DNA of 64,000 bases. Source: Bacillus massiliigorillae (GTDB lineage Bacteria; Bacillota; Bacilli; Bacillales; DSM-1321). A model generated the notes under the pieces. That model had not been told where the DNA came from, made no database searches, and was given only the letters and a program-made list of their open reading frames with translations. Made by a program: the position numbers and the translations under genes. The stretch is taken from NCBI RefSeq assembly GCF_000380245.2, contig NZ_HG428744.1, positions 6,914 through 70,913 of the forward strand, in the 5' to 3' direction. Below, in pieces: positions 27,410 through 35,637 of this stretch; position 1 is the stretch's first letter; every line of letters begins with the position of its first letter.

Positions 27410-27452
27410 CTAAAAAAACAAACGAACGTCTCAATAAAAACACTCGTTTGTT
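27410..27452 (-). terminator. Terminator after the ArsB-like gene
   Basis: AACAAACGA / TCGTTTGTT arms with an 18-nt loop and seven T on the minus strand. It lies about 70 bp past the transporter stop. Confidence 0.75.
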
Positions 27453-27523
27453 CAGTCTATTTTCTGTCTTAAATTATACATAATGTTAATTTAGAATAAT
27501 GTTTCATCATTATTGTGTAATCT

Positions 27524-28882
27524 TTACATAGTAAAGATTACTTTCACCCAATAATACAATAAAAATAATGTAACAAATGTAGAAATCGGAATGACAATGA
27601 TAGTTACACTTAAATAATCTTTCCATTTTACTTTAATTTTATTTTCTCGCAAAATATACATCCAAATTAATGAAGCTAATGTTCCTATCGGCAATAATAG
27701 CGATCCCATGTCGCTTCCTATGATATTCGCTAGATAAATAGTCTTTAAGGTAATAGGGTCTAATCCCATCTCAGTTAACGTAATGGTACCTATCATCAAT
27801 GCAGGGTGATTATTAAACAAGTTAGATAGGAAAGAAACCAATCCCCCCATAAGAAAGCTTGCTTGAAACAGTCCCTGGTGAACAATCGGCTCAAACAGAC
27901 GAACCATAACATCCGTAAGTCCTGCATTGTGAAGCCCATATATTATAACGTACATTGAGAATGCGAAGATTAATATATGCCAAGGTGTTTTCTTTAATAT
28001 ATCAATAGGATTTGTACCAAGGTGATACCATCTCCATATTAATAATATGATAGAGCCAAGTACCGCTACCAATTCGATAGGTATAGAAAAATATGATGCA
28101 ACAAATAGTAAGCACCTAATAGAAAAAACAAACAATAATATTTTCAACATTAATTTTGTACGTTTTCTCTTTGTTTCCACAGAAAGATTACCTTTGAGAG
28201 GATGAAATTGCTTAGTAAAAAACATCTCTTCCATATCAAAAACTCCACTTGGGAGTTGCTTTGGCAACTTGCGCTTTACTACTAAATACATAAGATACGA
28301 CATAAATAATAATCCAAGCGTCGCAGGAACAAACATCATCGCAGTATGCATATAAAGTGTCATATGAACAATTTTCAATGCAATTAAATTCACAATATTA
28401 CTGACACCAATCGGAGCACTTGAAGCTGTTGCAATTAAAGCACCACTCAAAAGATAAGGAATTTGTTCATGTGGTTTAAGTCGAAGGTTTTTCAGAAGTA
28501 ATATTAGAATTGGAGTTGTTATTAAAATGCTACCATCATTATTAAATAATAATGTCATGAGAAAACATAGCAATTGAATATACCAATATAAACGATATCC
28601 TGATCCTTTAGCCAGTTGTGCTAGACGAGCAGCTGCCCAATGAAAAAAACCAAAACTCTCCAATATGACAGCCATGACCACCGTCGCCATAATGGTTATG
28701 GAAGCTCCTCCAATTTTACTAATTATGTCGCGAATATCATCTAATGATACAATTCCTAGCAATACAATCATCACTGCTCCCACAGTAGCTGGGATCGCTT
28801 CATTTATCCCCCTTGGTCGCCAAAAGATTACGACCATTGTCATGATAAAAATGAAAATGGACATCCCTATTTCAAAGCTCAT
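27524..28882 (-). CDS. ArsB/NhaD-family (ion transporter superfamily) membrane transporter
   Basis: An integral membrane protein of about 452 residues with 11-12 hydrophobic segments and the family pattern GASITIMATVVMAVILESFGFF, LLFNNDGSILITTPI and SAPIGVSNIVN. The second half mirrors it with LFNNHPALMIGT and LANIIGSDMGSLLLPIGTLASL. The two DG/N- and GS-type re-entrant motifs support an ArsB/NhaD fold. Arsenite, sodium or carboxylate cannot be distinguished; no arsR or arsC is nearby, which weakens an arsenic role. The frame could begin at TTG 28891, but AGAAGG is better spaced for ATG 28882. Confidence 0.8.
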   Translation of the reverse strand: MSFEIGMSIFIFIMTMVVIFWRPRGINEAIPATVGAVMIVLLGIVSLDDIRDIISKIGGASITIMATVVMAVILESFGFFHWAAARLAQLAKGSGYRLYWYIQLLCFLMTLLFNNDGSILITTPILILLLKNLRLKPHEQIPYLLSGALIATASSAPIGVSNIVNLIALKIVHMTLYMHTAMMFVPATLGLLFMSYLMYLVVKRKLPKQLPSGVFDMEEMFFTKQFHPLKGNLSVETKRKRTKLMLKILLFVFSIRCLLFVASYFSIPIELVAVLGSIILLIWRWYHLGTNPIDILKKTPWHILIFAFSMYVIIYGLHNAGLTDVMVRLFEPIVHQGLFQASFLMGGLVSFLSNLFNNHPALMIGTITLTEMGLDPITLKTIYLANIIGSDMGSLLLPIGTLASLIWMYILRENKIKVKWKDYLSVTIIVIPISTFVTLFLLYYWVKVIFTM

Positions 28883-29039
28883 ATCTTTCAACCTTCTTTA
28901 ATTTTTTTCATAAGACAATCCTCCTTACTTGTCCTATTCCATATATAAATATTCATCCCTAATAAACTTGACTGTATGTCCCCCCTTTTTCCACTAAATA
29001 TACGATTGTCCCTCCATTGAAAATCACCCTACATGATAT

Positions 29040-29092
29040 AAGAAAAGCGCAAGCGCCCGTTTAAAGACGTATAAACTGGAGCTAGACAGCGA
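29040..29092 (+). repeat. Partial dispersed repeat fragment
   Basis: Contains GAAAAGCGCAAGCGCC and later CTGGAGCTAGACA, a sequence pair I recall as a common interspersed repeat of Bacillaceae. A related CTGGAGTTAGACAAAA is at 60487. The other bases from 28883 to 29131 hold no gene. Confidence 0.45.
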
Positions 29093-29131
29093 TTTAGGTT
29101 CTAATTTATATACTTTCTTAATCTTTAAAGA

Positions 29132-29300
29132 AAAACCGGCACCGGTGCTTTTTGATTTGGAATTCACTTCTTGTTTTTACTTCTAATCAAAAAGCAGCCA
29201 TGCGGTAGGCGTAAGACGAGCTGTTCTTGAAAACCCGCTGTTGGTTTTCAAAACAGAACGGCTTACGACCGAGCATGGCAGGTGTAAGGTTAGACAAAGA
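29132..29300 (+). repeat. Tandem hairpin repeat, unit A
   Basis: Begins AAAACCGGCACCGGTGC. A CTTTTTGATT/AATCAAAAAG stem follows, then the long hairpin with CTGTTCTTGAAAACC / GGTTTTCAAAACAG. It ends GGCAGGTGTAAGGTTAGACAAAG-like. Unit B follows directly with the same order of parts. Confidence 0.75.
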
Positions 29301-29468
29301 AAAAACGGCACCGGTCTTTTTTGATTGATATTTATGCTCCTTGATTTACCTCCAATCAAAAAAGGGCTATGCGGCAGAAATTAGACGATTTGTTCTTGAA
29401 AATCTTCTTTTGGTTTTCAAAGCAGATTGGCTTATTTCCGAGTATAACAGGTGTAAGGTTGGACATCT
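29301..29468 (+). repeat. Tandem hairpin repeat, unit B (diverged)
   Basis: Same parts as unit A: ACGGCACCGGTC, TTTTTTGATT/AATCAAAAAA, TTCTTGAAAATC / GGTTTTCAA, and AACAGGTGTAAGGTTGGACA. The many point changes indicate an older copy. A further partial copy is at 60385-60480. Confidence 0.72.
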
Positions 29469-29480
29469 AAAAAACAGAAA

Positions 29481-29500
29481 AGCATCCCTTATAGGATGCT
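29481..29500 (-). terminator. Terminator of the CotB-like gene cluster
   Basis: AGCATCC / GGATGCT stem with a 6-nt loop, followed on the minus strand by TTTCTGTTTTTTAG. Confidence 0.8.
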
Positions 29501-29532
29501 ATTTGAAAGTATTATTAAGTTTCATGATCACT

Positions 29533-30201
29533 TCACACCTTACGGACGCTTTTTATGTGATGAAGATTTAAATATACAGGATAATCTCTTGCAATCTGTA
29601 GTTCTACAATATTATCTGCTACTTTATTAATCTTCCCAATCATATTTTTGGTTTCTCCCATATCGAAAACAACAACTTCATTTGTTAAACGCTCCACTTG
29701 CATCTCAAACGTTCTTGCTAATGAAAGACTGGTTGGCTGAACAGGAAGATTCTGATTATCCAACCCATATGGACGCTGATTAATTGGATATGGAATCAAC
29801 CATTTCACATGGTTAAGAGTTACATACATCGTTTTAAAGATCGGTGAATAGAAAACAAAATAATTATTCATTATGCTCGTAACATAGCCATGTATCGATT
29901 GATTACTAGCTATATAGATTTCTACAAACATCCCTTTCGCTGTTGTCAAAACCTTTCGGAACGATAGCTCCTTATCTACATTAATCCCTGGTTCATCAGT
30001 TGACATATTTATATTATTCTCATTCTTATCTCCAACCTGTACATTTTTCATATGAACGATTGGCATGTAGATATAATCTATTCCATCGAACAAGACGATA
30101 ATATCGCTTCCGATATCTCTGACAGTACCATTAATGATTTTTTTTCCTGAAACCTCTACTTGCACTGTTTCTCCGATTAGGCTATGAAATATTTTACTCA
30201 C
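29533..30201 (-). CDS. CotB-like spore coat protein with three Sm-like modules
   Basis: A 222-residue protein built from three divergent ~50-residue beta modules of the CotB / DUF2642 type: LIGETVQVEVSGKKIINGTV... (about 6-55), AKGMFVEIYIASNQSIHGYV... (about 85-135) and LTNEVVVFDMGETKNMIGKI... (about 172-220). Each ends in a conserved His before a short strand (VHMKNV, NHVKWL, HHIKSV). It starts with GTG behind AAGGTGAT. It is the last of three paralogous genes on the minus strand; the outer spore coat or exosporium is the likely site. No signal peptide is seen. Confidence 0.72.
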   Translation of the reverse strand: MSKIFHSLIGETVQVEVSGKKIINGTVRDIGSDIIVLFDGIDYIYMPIVHMKNVQVGDKNENNINMSTDEPGINVDKELSFRKVLTTAKGMFVEIYIASNQSIHGYVTSIMNNYFVFYSPIFKTMYVTLNHVKWLIPYPINQRPYGLDNQNLPVQPTSLSLARTFEMQVERLTNEVVVFDMGETKNMIGKINKVADNIVELQIARDYPVYLNLHHIKSVRKV

Positions 30202-30294
30202 GTTATCACCTTCTTTTCATTCTGAAGCTTAGTTATCATACTGACAATCATCTATCGAACGTACTTAACTTTATTTATTTCATAATCAAATTTT

Positions 30295-31122
30295 TTAACA
30301 ACAATCTCTTAAGCATTGACATTGCCTATCAGCATGCTTCATTAGAGAACAATATTGTTCTTCTAATCTTGCTCTTTCCACACATGATAAGGAACAACAA
30401 TGAGCAACTCGATCCCTATTTCTTTCTGCTTGCTTCTTCAAAGAACAGAATTGTGCTTCTATCATAGCTCTTTGGGCAATTTCATCCATACAACTCCACT
30501 CATTCGAAGAACATTCTTCTCTATTCTTCCGATTAATCCCATTGCCAACTTCACTGGGAAAATAAGGGTCATTATCATTTACTTTTTCATTTTTTTTTTC
30601 ATCATTATCATATTCATTCTCCTTTGCCTGGTTGTTTTCTGCCGCTTGTTTATTGCTATTATCCTGTGATTGATTCTCACTTTTCTCTTCAGACTTCTTT
30701 TCAATTTCTCCTTGTTGTACATTTAAAATAAATGCTTTAGGAATCATAAACTGATTTTCTTTATTAATTATGACAATATGATCATCATAAATTCGACTTA
30801 AAAAGCCAGTAAATGTTTGGCTACTTATACTCGTTATTGTGATCCATTTATATTTTAATTCAGCAAGTACTTCATGTAGTTGTTTTGGATTACTTGTAGG
30901 CATTTCAAAAGTAACTGTTGGTTCCACGTATTTTGTACTTCTTGAAAGTGCATGAATTTGCTCCTTAGCGTAGTACACAACTTTTAAATTATTTTCTATT
31001 GCAACATGGTCCTCCTTGATATCAAGTAAAGTCCCCTCAACAAACTGACCTCCATTTAGAAACATACCGATTTTCGTACCCTTATATTGATCTAATGCTT
31101 CTGAGAAATTTTGACCACTCAC
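30295..31122 (-). CDS. CotB-like spore coat protein with a Cys-rich C-terminal repeat
   Basis: A 275-residue protein. Two Sm-like modules (about 10-60 and 88-140) like those of its neighbours are followed by a charged, Asn/Lys/Glu-rich linker (about 145-195). A C-terminal cysteine-rich region follows, with two ~30-residue repeats: RAMIEAQFCSLKKQAERNRD then AHCC, and RARLEEQYCSLMKHADRQC then RDCC. B. subtilis CotB instead ends in Ser/Lys-rich repeats, so this tail is distinctive and suggests disulfide cross-linking in the coat. GTG start behind AGGAGG. A 10-bp hairpin (31149-31178) lies upstream. Confidence 0.75.
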   Translation of the reverse strand: MSGQNFSEALDQYKGTKIGMFLNGGQFVEGTLLDIKEDHVAIENNLKVVYYAKEQIHALSRSTKYVEPTVTFEMPTSNPKQLHEVLAELKYKWITITSISSQTFTGFLSRIYDDHIVIINKENQFMIPKAFILNVQQGEIEKKSEEKSENQSQDNSNKQAAENNQAKENEYDNDEKKNEKVNDNDPYFPSEVGNGINRKNREECSSNEWSCMDEIAQRAMIEAQFCSLKKQAERNRDRVAHCCSLSCVERARLEEQYCSLMKHADRQCQCLRDCC

Positions 31123-31148
31123 TAACGTTCATCCTCCTTATACACGAT

Positions 31149-31178
31149 TTGTCGCTTCCACTTAAATAGAAGCGACAA
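31149..31178. other. Hairpin between two CotB-like genes
   Basis: Perfect arms TTGTCGCTTC / GAAGCGACAA with a 10-nt loop. There is no T-tract on the minus strand, so it may be an mRNA-processing or partial attenuation element. Confidence 0.45.
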
Positions 31179-31206
31179 GAAAAATCTTTCCTCACGACAC
31201 ACTTAA

Positions 31207-31698
31207 TCACTTACTCTTTTCGTCCTTCTTTCCACCCTCTTTATTGTTTTCATCTTCATCATTTGATTTTTTCTTCTTAATCTCATAACCAATATTACGA
31301 ATATGGAACATTGAAATTCTGATTACTTCCTCATTAGAAATGACTGTTACATAATCTTCATTGATATCATCCAAAACACCTTCAATCGATTCTTTGCCAC
31401 CACGATTGATTTTTACCCAGCGATATTTCAAACCATCTAATAAAGTCGCAAAGTCTTTAGCTGTAAGACATGTAGCTTCTTCTGTAATTTCTCCTTCTTT
31501 AAAATGAATGCCTTTTCTCGAATTTTCCGTTAAACTTTTTATATGGTGAGTTAAATAATAAATAACACCATCTTGTTCTGTAAGAAGTGCGAAGTGATCA
31601 TTTTCAACTCCTAATAACTTTCCTATACGAGACTCTGGGCCACCTCTGTCAACTTTGACCATTTTCCCGACTAAAGAAAGTAGCAAATCTTTATTCAT
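31207..31698 (-). CDS. CotB-like spore coat protein, short form
   Basis: A 163-residue protein with two Sm-like modules: LVGKMVKVDRGGPESRIGKL to HHIKSL (about 6-55), and LKYRWVKINRGGKESIEGVL to FHIRNIG (about 87-137). A Lys/Asp/Glu-rich tail (KKKSNDEDENN...) follows. It is the first of the three paralogues on the minus strand and lacks the Cys-rich tail of its neighbour. Spore-coat assignment rests on similarity to B. cereus CotB-type proteins by reading. Confidence 0.72.
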   Translation of the reverse strand: MNKDLLLSLVGKMVKVDRGGPESRIGKLLGVENDHFALLTEQDGVIYYLTHHIKSLTENSRKGIHFKEGEITEEATCLTAKDFATLLDGLKYRWVKINRGGKESIEGVLDDINEDYVTVISNEEVIRISMFHIRNIGYEIKKKKSNDEDENNKEGGKKDEKSK

Positions 31699-31804
31699 TC
31701 TTTCTAACCTCCCATCATATATTCACTGTATCTATATGTGTCATAGGATGACAAAGTACTATGTAAAGAGCCTGTTTTAATACAAATATTAAAAATAGGT
31801 AAAA

Positions 31805-31845
31805 AATTAGGTAACCTCAATATAAAGTTTTGAGGTTACCTAATT
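31805..31845. terminator. Terminator-like hairpin between ade and the CotB-like genes
   Basis: Sixteen-base arms AATTAGGTAACCTCAA / TTGAGGTTACCTAATT with a 9-nt loop, followed on the minus strand by TTTTTTACC. It is a second terminator downstream of ade, about 90 bp beyond the first. Confidence 0.75.
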
Positions 31846-31935
31846 TCTTTATGAATTTCTTTTTTCATTATTTTAAGCGGACAAATATTCTGCTTCCATC
31901 CAATTTCCTTATTGTATATATTCTTATCTTCTAAA

Positions 31936-31980
31936 AAAGCTGCTTTAAAAATATTAAAATCACACTTTTAAAGCAGCTTT
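31936..31980 (-). terminator. Terminator after ade
   Basis: AAAGCTGCTTTAAAA paired with TTTTAAAGCAGCTTT, followed on the minus strand by TTTTTTAG, 9 nt beyond the ade stop. Confidence 0.88.
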
Positions 31981-31989
31981 TATCTATTT

Positions 31990-33699
31990 TTAAATACTTA
32001 CATCAACAAAACTAAATGTTGTAACATCAAACAATCCTTGATTCGTTAATTTTAACGACGGAATAACAGGAAGAGCTAAAAACGATAATGTTAGTAATGG
32101 TGAAAACTCTGTTGTAATACCAAGATGATTTAAAGCTTCTAGTAATTCACTATAATCATCATTTAATTGAGATGGTGAAACTGTGGTCATTAAACCACCA
32201 ACTGGTAAGGATAGAGAAGACATAACCTTTCCTTCACCAACCACTGTAATACCTCCACCAATACGCTCTAATTCACGAATAGCGATATCCATATCCTCAT
32301 CATTCGTACCGATGCAAATAATATTATGAGAATCATGTGCAATAGTAGTAGCTACAGCACCTGCTTGTAAACGGAAGCCTTTTACAATTCCAACGCCTAC
32401 ACTTCCTAAACCTTTATGGCGTTCAACAACAGCTATTTTCACAAAATCTGCTTCTGTATCTGAAACAAACAAACCATCTTTCACAGTAACAGCATACTCA
32501 GCATTCTTTGTTACGATTGAGTTTGGAATGATTTCAATAACCCTTGCTTGTTCACTAGCCATTGGTAACTGAAGCAGCTCTTTATGATAGTCACCTAAAA
32601 CGACTGTGTTCTCGAATTCTACAGTATGATCCTTTGCTTCTACTTCTTCATACTGTACACCGTTCACCCATACTGACTCTACATCAAAAGTTTGTACATC
32701 CTTCAATAAAATGAAATCAGCATCATATCCAGGCGCAATGGCACCTTTTCCTTTCAGATTGTAGCATTGTGCCGTATTTAAAGACGCCATTCGTAAGACA
32801 GAATATACATCGATGCCAGCTTTTAAGCATTCACGCACATGGAAATCTATGCTACCTTCTTCAAGTAAATCATCGATATGCTTATCATCTGTACAAAATA
32901 GTAAACGATGTGAAAGTTCTTTACGGTAGCCTTTTAATAAATCATGTAAGTTACGAGCTGCTGAGCCCTCACGAAGCATAACATACATGCCACGACGAAC
33001 ACGCTCAATCATTTCATCAGGGTGTACACATTCATGGTCCGTGGTAATACCCGCTGTTAAATAGGCATTTACATCTTTACCGCTTAAGCCAGCACCATGC
33101 CCATCAATAGGTACATTATGATTAATGGCACTTGTAAGCTTATCCATCATTCCTTGTTGCCCTGATAAAACAGCTGGAAAATCCATTACTTCGGCTAACC
33201 CAAGTACGTTTTTCTTACCGTAATAAGCGACTAAGTCTGCAATAGTTAAAGTAGCACCATTATCCTCAAATGAAGTAGCTGGTACACAAGAAGGTAACTG
33301 ATAATGATAATTTAACATACATCCTTCACTGTCCTTTAACATCCAGTCGATGCCTTTTGTTCCAGTCACATTCGCAATTTCATGAGGATCAGTCACGATT
33401 GTAGTAATACCTTTAGGTAAAACGACTTTCTGGAACTGTGATGGTGATAGCATACTTGATTCAATATGCACATGAGCGTCAATTAAACCAGGCACCATTG
33501 TATATTGTGAACCATCGATTTCTTTCACACCATCATAGTTACCGATTCCTACGAATTTACCATTATGAATGGCTACATCAACTTGTTCAATTTCATCTGT
33601 AAACAAGTTAACAATCTTCACGTTCTTTATGACAAGCTCAGGGAGTATTACGCTTCTAGCTGCTTGTATTTGTGTTTGTAATAATGTTGAGTTCATCAT
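31990..33699 (-). CDS. ade: Adenine deaminase
   Basis: Deaminates adenine to hypoxanthine in purine salvage. The 569-residue amidohydrolase carries the metal-binding HVHIESSM at about 76-83, VMDFPAVLSG, the DGHGAGLSG loop, and CTDDKHIDD. The C-terminal Ade domain (IAHDSHNIICIGTND) is that of the bacterial AdeC family rather than the adenosine-deaminase type. Two ATGs are adjacent; AGGAGG at 33708-33713 is 8 nt from the first. A purine riboswitch aptamer lies 127 nt upstream, and the leader can sequester the SD. Followed by two terminators; monocistronic. Confidence 0.95.
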   Translation of the reverse strand: MMNSTLLQTQIQAARSVILPELVIKNVKIVNLFTDEIEQVDVAIHNGKFVGIGNYDGVKEIDGSQYTMVPGLIDAHVHIESSMLSPSQFQKVVLPKGITTIVTDPHEIANVTGTKGIDWMLKDSEGCMLNYHYQLPSCVPATSFEDNGATLTIADLVAYYGKKNVLGLAEVMDFPAVLSGQQGMMDKLTSAINHNVPIDGHGAGLSGKDVNAYLTAGITTDHECVHPDEMIERVRRGMYVMLREGSAARNLHDLLKGYRKELSHRLLFCTDDKHIDDLLEEGSIDFHVRECLKAGIDVYSVLRMASLNTAQCYNLKGKGAIAPGYDADFILLKDVQTFDVESVWVNGVQYEEVEAKDHTVEFENTVVLGDYHKELLQLPMASEQARVIEIIPNSIVTKNAEYAVTVKDGLFVSDTEADFVKIAVVERHKGLGSVGVGIVKGFRLQAGAVATTIAHDSHNIICIGTNDEDMDIAIRELERIGGGITVVGEGKVMSSLSLPVGGLMTTVSPSQLNDDYSELLEALNHLGITTEFSPLLTLSFLALPVIPSLKLTNQGLFDVTTFSFVDVSI

Positions 33700-33701
33700 G
33701 A

Positions 33702-33820
33702 ATTCTTCCTCCTAATTTGTAAGCAGGCAAGGAAGAATAGTAGAGTCTTCTTATGGGGATAAGATTGAAAGATAAATATATAGCATCGTCTTCCAATGAT
33801 AGAAAACGATGCTATATTCT
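33702..33820 (-). promoter_or_regulatory. Expression platform of the ade purine riboswitch
   Basis: Three pairings are visible on the minus strand. A stem-loop ATAGCATCGT / ACGATGCTAT (33777-33816) has only a weak T-tract. A 10-base segment GAATAGTAGA immediately 3' of aptamer P1 (33818-33827) is perfectly complementary to TCTACTATTC (33735-33744). ATTCTTCCT (33730-33738) is perfectly complementary to the SD region AGGAAGAAT (33702-33710). The last two pairings share bases 33735-33738 and are therefore mutually exclusive, which suggests translational control. Confidence 0.55.
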
Positions 33821-33826
33821 ACTATT

Positions 33827-33892
33827 CTCGTAGCCGAACTATTTACGGTAGTTTGTAGAAACTTTTGGACCATATTTCCAAGATTATACGAG
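33827..33892 (-). ncRNA. Purine riboswitch aptamer (C at the specificity position, guanine class)
   Basis: The minus strand shows the full purine-aptamer pattern: P1 CTCGTA/TACGAG, J1/2 TATAATC, P2 TTGGA/TCCAA with L2 AATATGG, J2/3 GTTTCTAC, P3 AACTA/TAGTT with L3 CCGTAAA, then CGGCTACGAG. The base that selects the ligand (position 74 in xpt numbering) reads C, which predicts guanine/hypoxanthine rather than adenine. J3/1 reads GGCT where GACT is usual. It is followed by adenine deaminase. Confidence 0.88.
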
Positions 33893-34152
33893 TAATTTAT
33901 ATATGCATTTGAAGTATTATTTTATTGGTTCGTTGTACCGTTTAAAGCATTTTAACAATGATAAATACGAACGTCAATAAATAACGAAGCTTTTTAAATT
34001 TGTTTATATTATGTAATATATTTAAATAATTTTTAAAATTTAGATTAAAAGAAACTTAACTACTAGAATTAGGCTTATAATTAAATACAAGTGTTATTTA
34101 GTTCACCACTTACAAACATGATTAAACATGCTAAAGAAATGAGGTCTATAAA

Positions 34153-34782
34153 ATGGAAAATGTAGTAATAAGTTATTTCAACATAGAAAGTGAAGCATTT
34201 CAAGCACTATCAGAACTTAAAAAACTAAGTACATTTGATGACAAAATTCTTTTATCACAAGTGGCTCTAATCAAAAAAATAGACGGACAAATTATTTTGA
34301 AAGATAGCTTTGATACTGGTAAAAAAACAGCTAATGATACTTGGAAAGGTGGATTAATTGGCACGCTTGTCGGCATTATAGGTGGTCCAATTGGGATGCT
34401 ATTAGGACTTGGTGTTGGTACACTTGTAGGAGCAGTTATAGATATGGATGATGCCAAAGACGAGGACAGCCTCATTTATTCTGTAACAACACGAATGCAA
34501 GATGGAGATGTTGCTCTAGTCGCAGTCGTTCAAGAAGAGACAGAAGCTTCTTACGATCATGTAATGATGCCATTTGATGTAACGACTATTCGCTATGATG
34601 CGGCTGTAATCCACGAAGAAGTAGATCATGCACGTGAAGTAGAAAATTATTTAGAAGAAAAAACTTCTGCGAAAATGAAAGAAAAACGTTCAGAAGAAAG
34701 ACACGCCAAAGTTACTGAATATAAAACTAAACTTAAAAATGAATTCAATGAACTGAAACAAAAAGTGACTTCAAACAAGTAA
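34153..34782 (+). CDS. DUF1269-like protein with a glycine-rich hydrophobic segment
   Basis: A 209-residue protein of unknown function. The N-terminal ~60 residues form a beta-alpha domain. A glycine-rich hydrophobic hairpin follows (about 74-97: GLIGTLVGIIGGPIGMLLGLG), then an acidic loop, a second alpha/beta part (SVTTRMQDGDVALVAVVQEE), and a long, highly charged C-terminal helix (about 150-209). This is the layout of DUF1269 / general-stress membrane-associated proteins. It stands alone, with GAGG upstream of ATG. The 33900-34152 region upstream is very AT-rich, without a recognised promoter. Confidence 0.7.
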   Translation: MENVVISYFNIESEAFQALSELKKLSTFDDKILLSQVALIKKIDGQIILKDSFDTGKKTANDTWKGGLIGTLVGIIGGPIGMLLGLGVGTLVGAVIDMDDAKDEDSLIYSVTTRMQDGDVALVAVVQEETEASYDHVMMPFDVTTIRYDAAVIHEEVDHAREVENYLEEKTSAKMKEKRSEERHAKVTEYKTKLKNEFNELKQKVTSNK

Positions 34783-34892
34783 AGCTAAATTACTCATATT
34801 AAAGAACTAACCAATAAGTACTATTTGCTATATTTATTTGTATGTATGACAATGAAATTTGTTGATTTTTTATAGAGTCATTTGAGTTTTAT

Positions 34893-34930
34893 CTTGACCA
34901 AAAGCGCTAAAAATCAGCTTTTTTAGTCAA
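34893..34930 (+). terminator. Possible terminator after the DUF1269-like gene
   Basis: TTGAC...GTCAA outer arms and AGC/GCT inner pairs, with a T-run (TTTTTT) inside the 3' side. Weak and about 110 bp after the stop. Confidence 0.4.
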
Positions 34931-34989
34931 CTTAGCAAAAATAAGATTGAAAATGAACACGAATTCGAATCGTACAAAAAGCGTAAAAA

Positions 34990-35031
34990 GGCGTCCGAAA
35001 AGTGAATTTTAATCACTTTTCGGACAGCCTC
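34990..35031 (-). terminator. Terminator after desR
   Basis: Long stem GTCCGAAAAGTGA / TCACTTTTCGGAC with AGGC/GCCT at its base, followed on the minus strand by TTTTTACGC. It shares its core with the hairpins at 10810 and 62091. Confidence 0.85.
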
Positions 35032-35037
35032 TCGTTA

Positions 35038-35637
35038 TTATTTAAACCAGCCTTTTTCCTTCGATTGCGTTATGGCTTCAATTCGGTTTTTCACTTCAAG
35101 TTTATCAAGTATAGCCGAGATATAATTGCGGACAGTACCAGCTTTAATGCTCAGTTCATCAGCAATCTCTTTTGTATTTTTTCCGGTTGCTACAAGTTCT
35201 AATACTTCTTTCTCTCGATCAGTAAGCGGATTTTCCTCGCCGTACAAATCATCAACCAGTTCTGGCGCATAAATTCGTTTTCCTGCCATCACACTTCTAA
35301 TTGAACTAGCCAACTCTTCACTCGGACTATCTTTCAATAAATACCCACTGACTCCCGCTTTTACTGCTCTTTGGAAATAACCTGTCCGTGCAAAAGTTGT
35401 TAAAATAATAACCTTACAACCTTGCCCTTTCAATTCTTCAGCAGCTTCAAGCCCCGTCTTACCTGGCATTTCGATATCCATGATACAGACATCAGGTTGA
35501 AATTCTTTTACAAGAGCAATTGCTTCCTCTCCATTTGATGCTTTACCAACTACCTGCATATCTTCTTCTAAACTAAGAAGTGATCCAAAGGCTCCCAATA
35601 ACATTTTCTGATCCTCAGCAATCACTATAGTAATCAT
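35038..35637 (-). CDS. desR: Response regulator DesR (NarL/FixJ type)
   Basis: A 199-residue two-component regulator that activates the desaturase gene at low temperature. The receiver domain has the acidic pair (E8-D9), phospho-acceptor D54 in DVCIMDIEMPG, the Thr in ILTTFA, and Lys in LLKDSP. The LuxR-type HTH (about 135-195: LTDREKEVLELVATGKNTKEIA in part) follows. It overlaps desK by 4 nt (ATGA), so it is coupled. The Des assignment comes from the adjacent desaturase and the des-desK-desR order of B. subtilis. Confidence 0.9.
   Translation of the reverse strand: MITIVIAEDQKMLLGAFGSLLSLEEDMQVVGKASNGEEAIALVKEFQPDVCIMDIEMPGKTGLEAAEELKGQGCKVIILTTFARTGYFQRAVKAGVSGYLLKDSPSEELASSIRSVMAGKRIYAPELVDDLYGEENPLTDREKEVLELVATGKNTKEIADELSIKAGTVRNYISAILDKLEVKNRIEAITQSKEKGWFK

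Noticed and set aside
27524..28882. Arsenite efflux pump (arsB) as a firm name
   Set aside because: No arsR, arsC or arsA is nearby and the family also includes sodium and organic-anion transporters, so only the superfamily is claimed.
26433..29468. CRISPR array
   Set aside because: The repeats are long, palindromic and not separated by uniform unique spacers, and no cas gene is present.
29341..29571. Open frame of 76 codons near the CotB-like cluster
   Set aside because: It is made of hairpin-repeat unit B plus a terminator.
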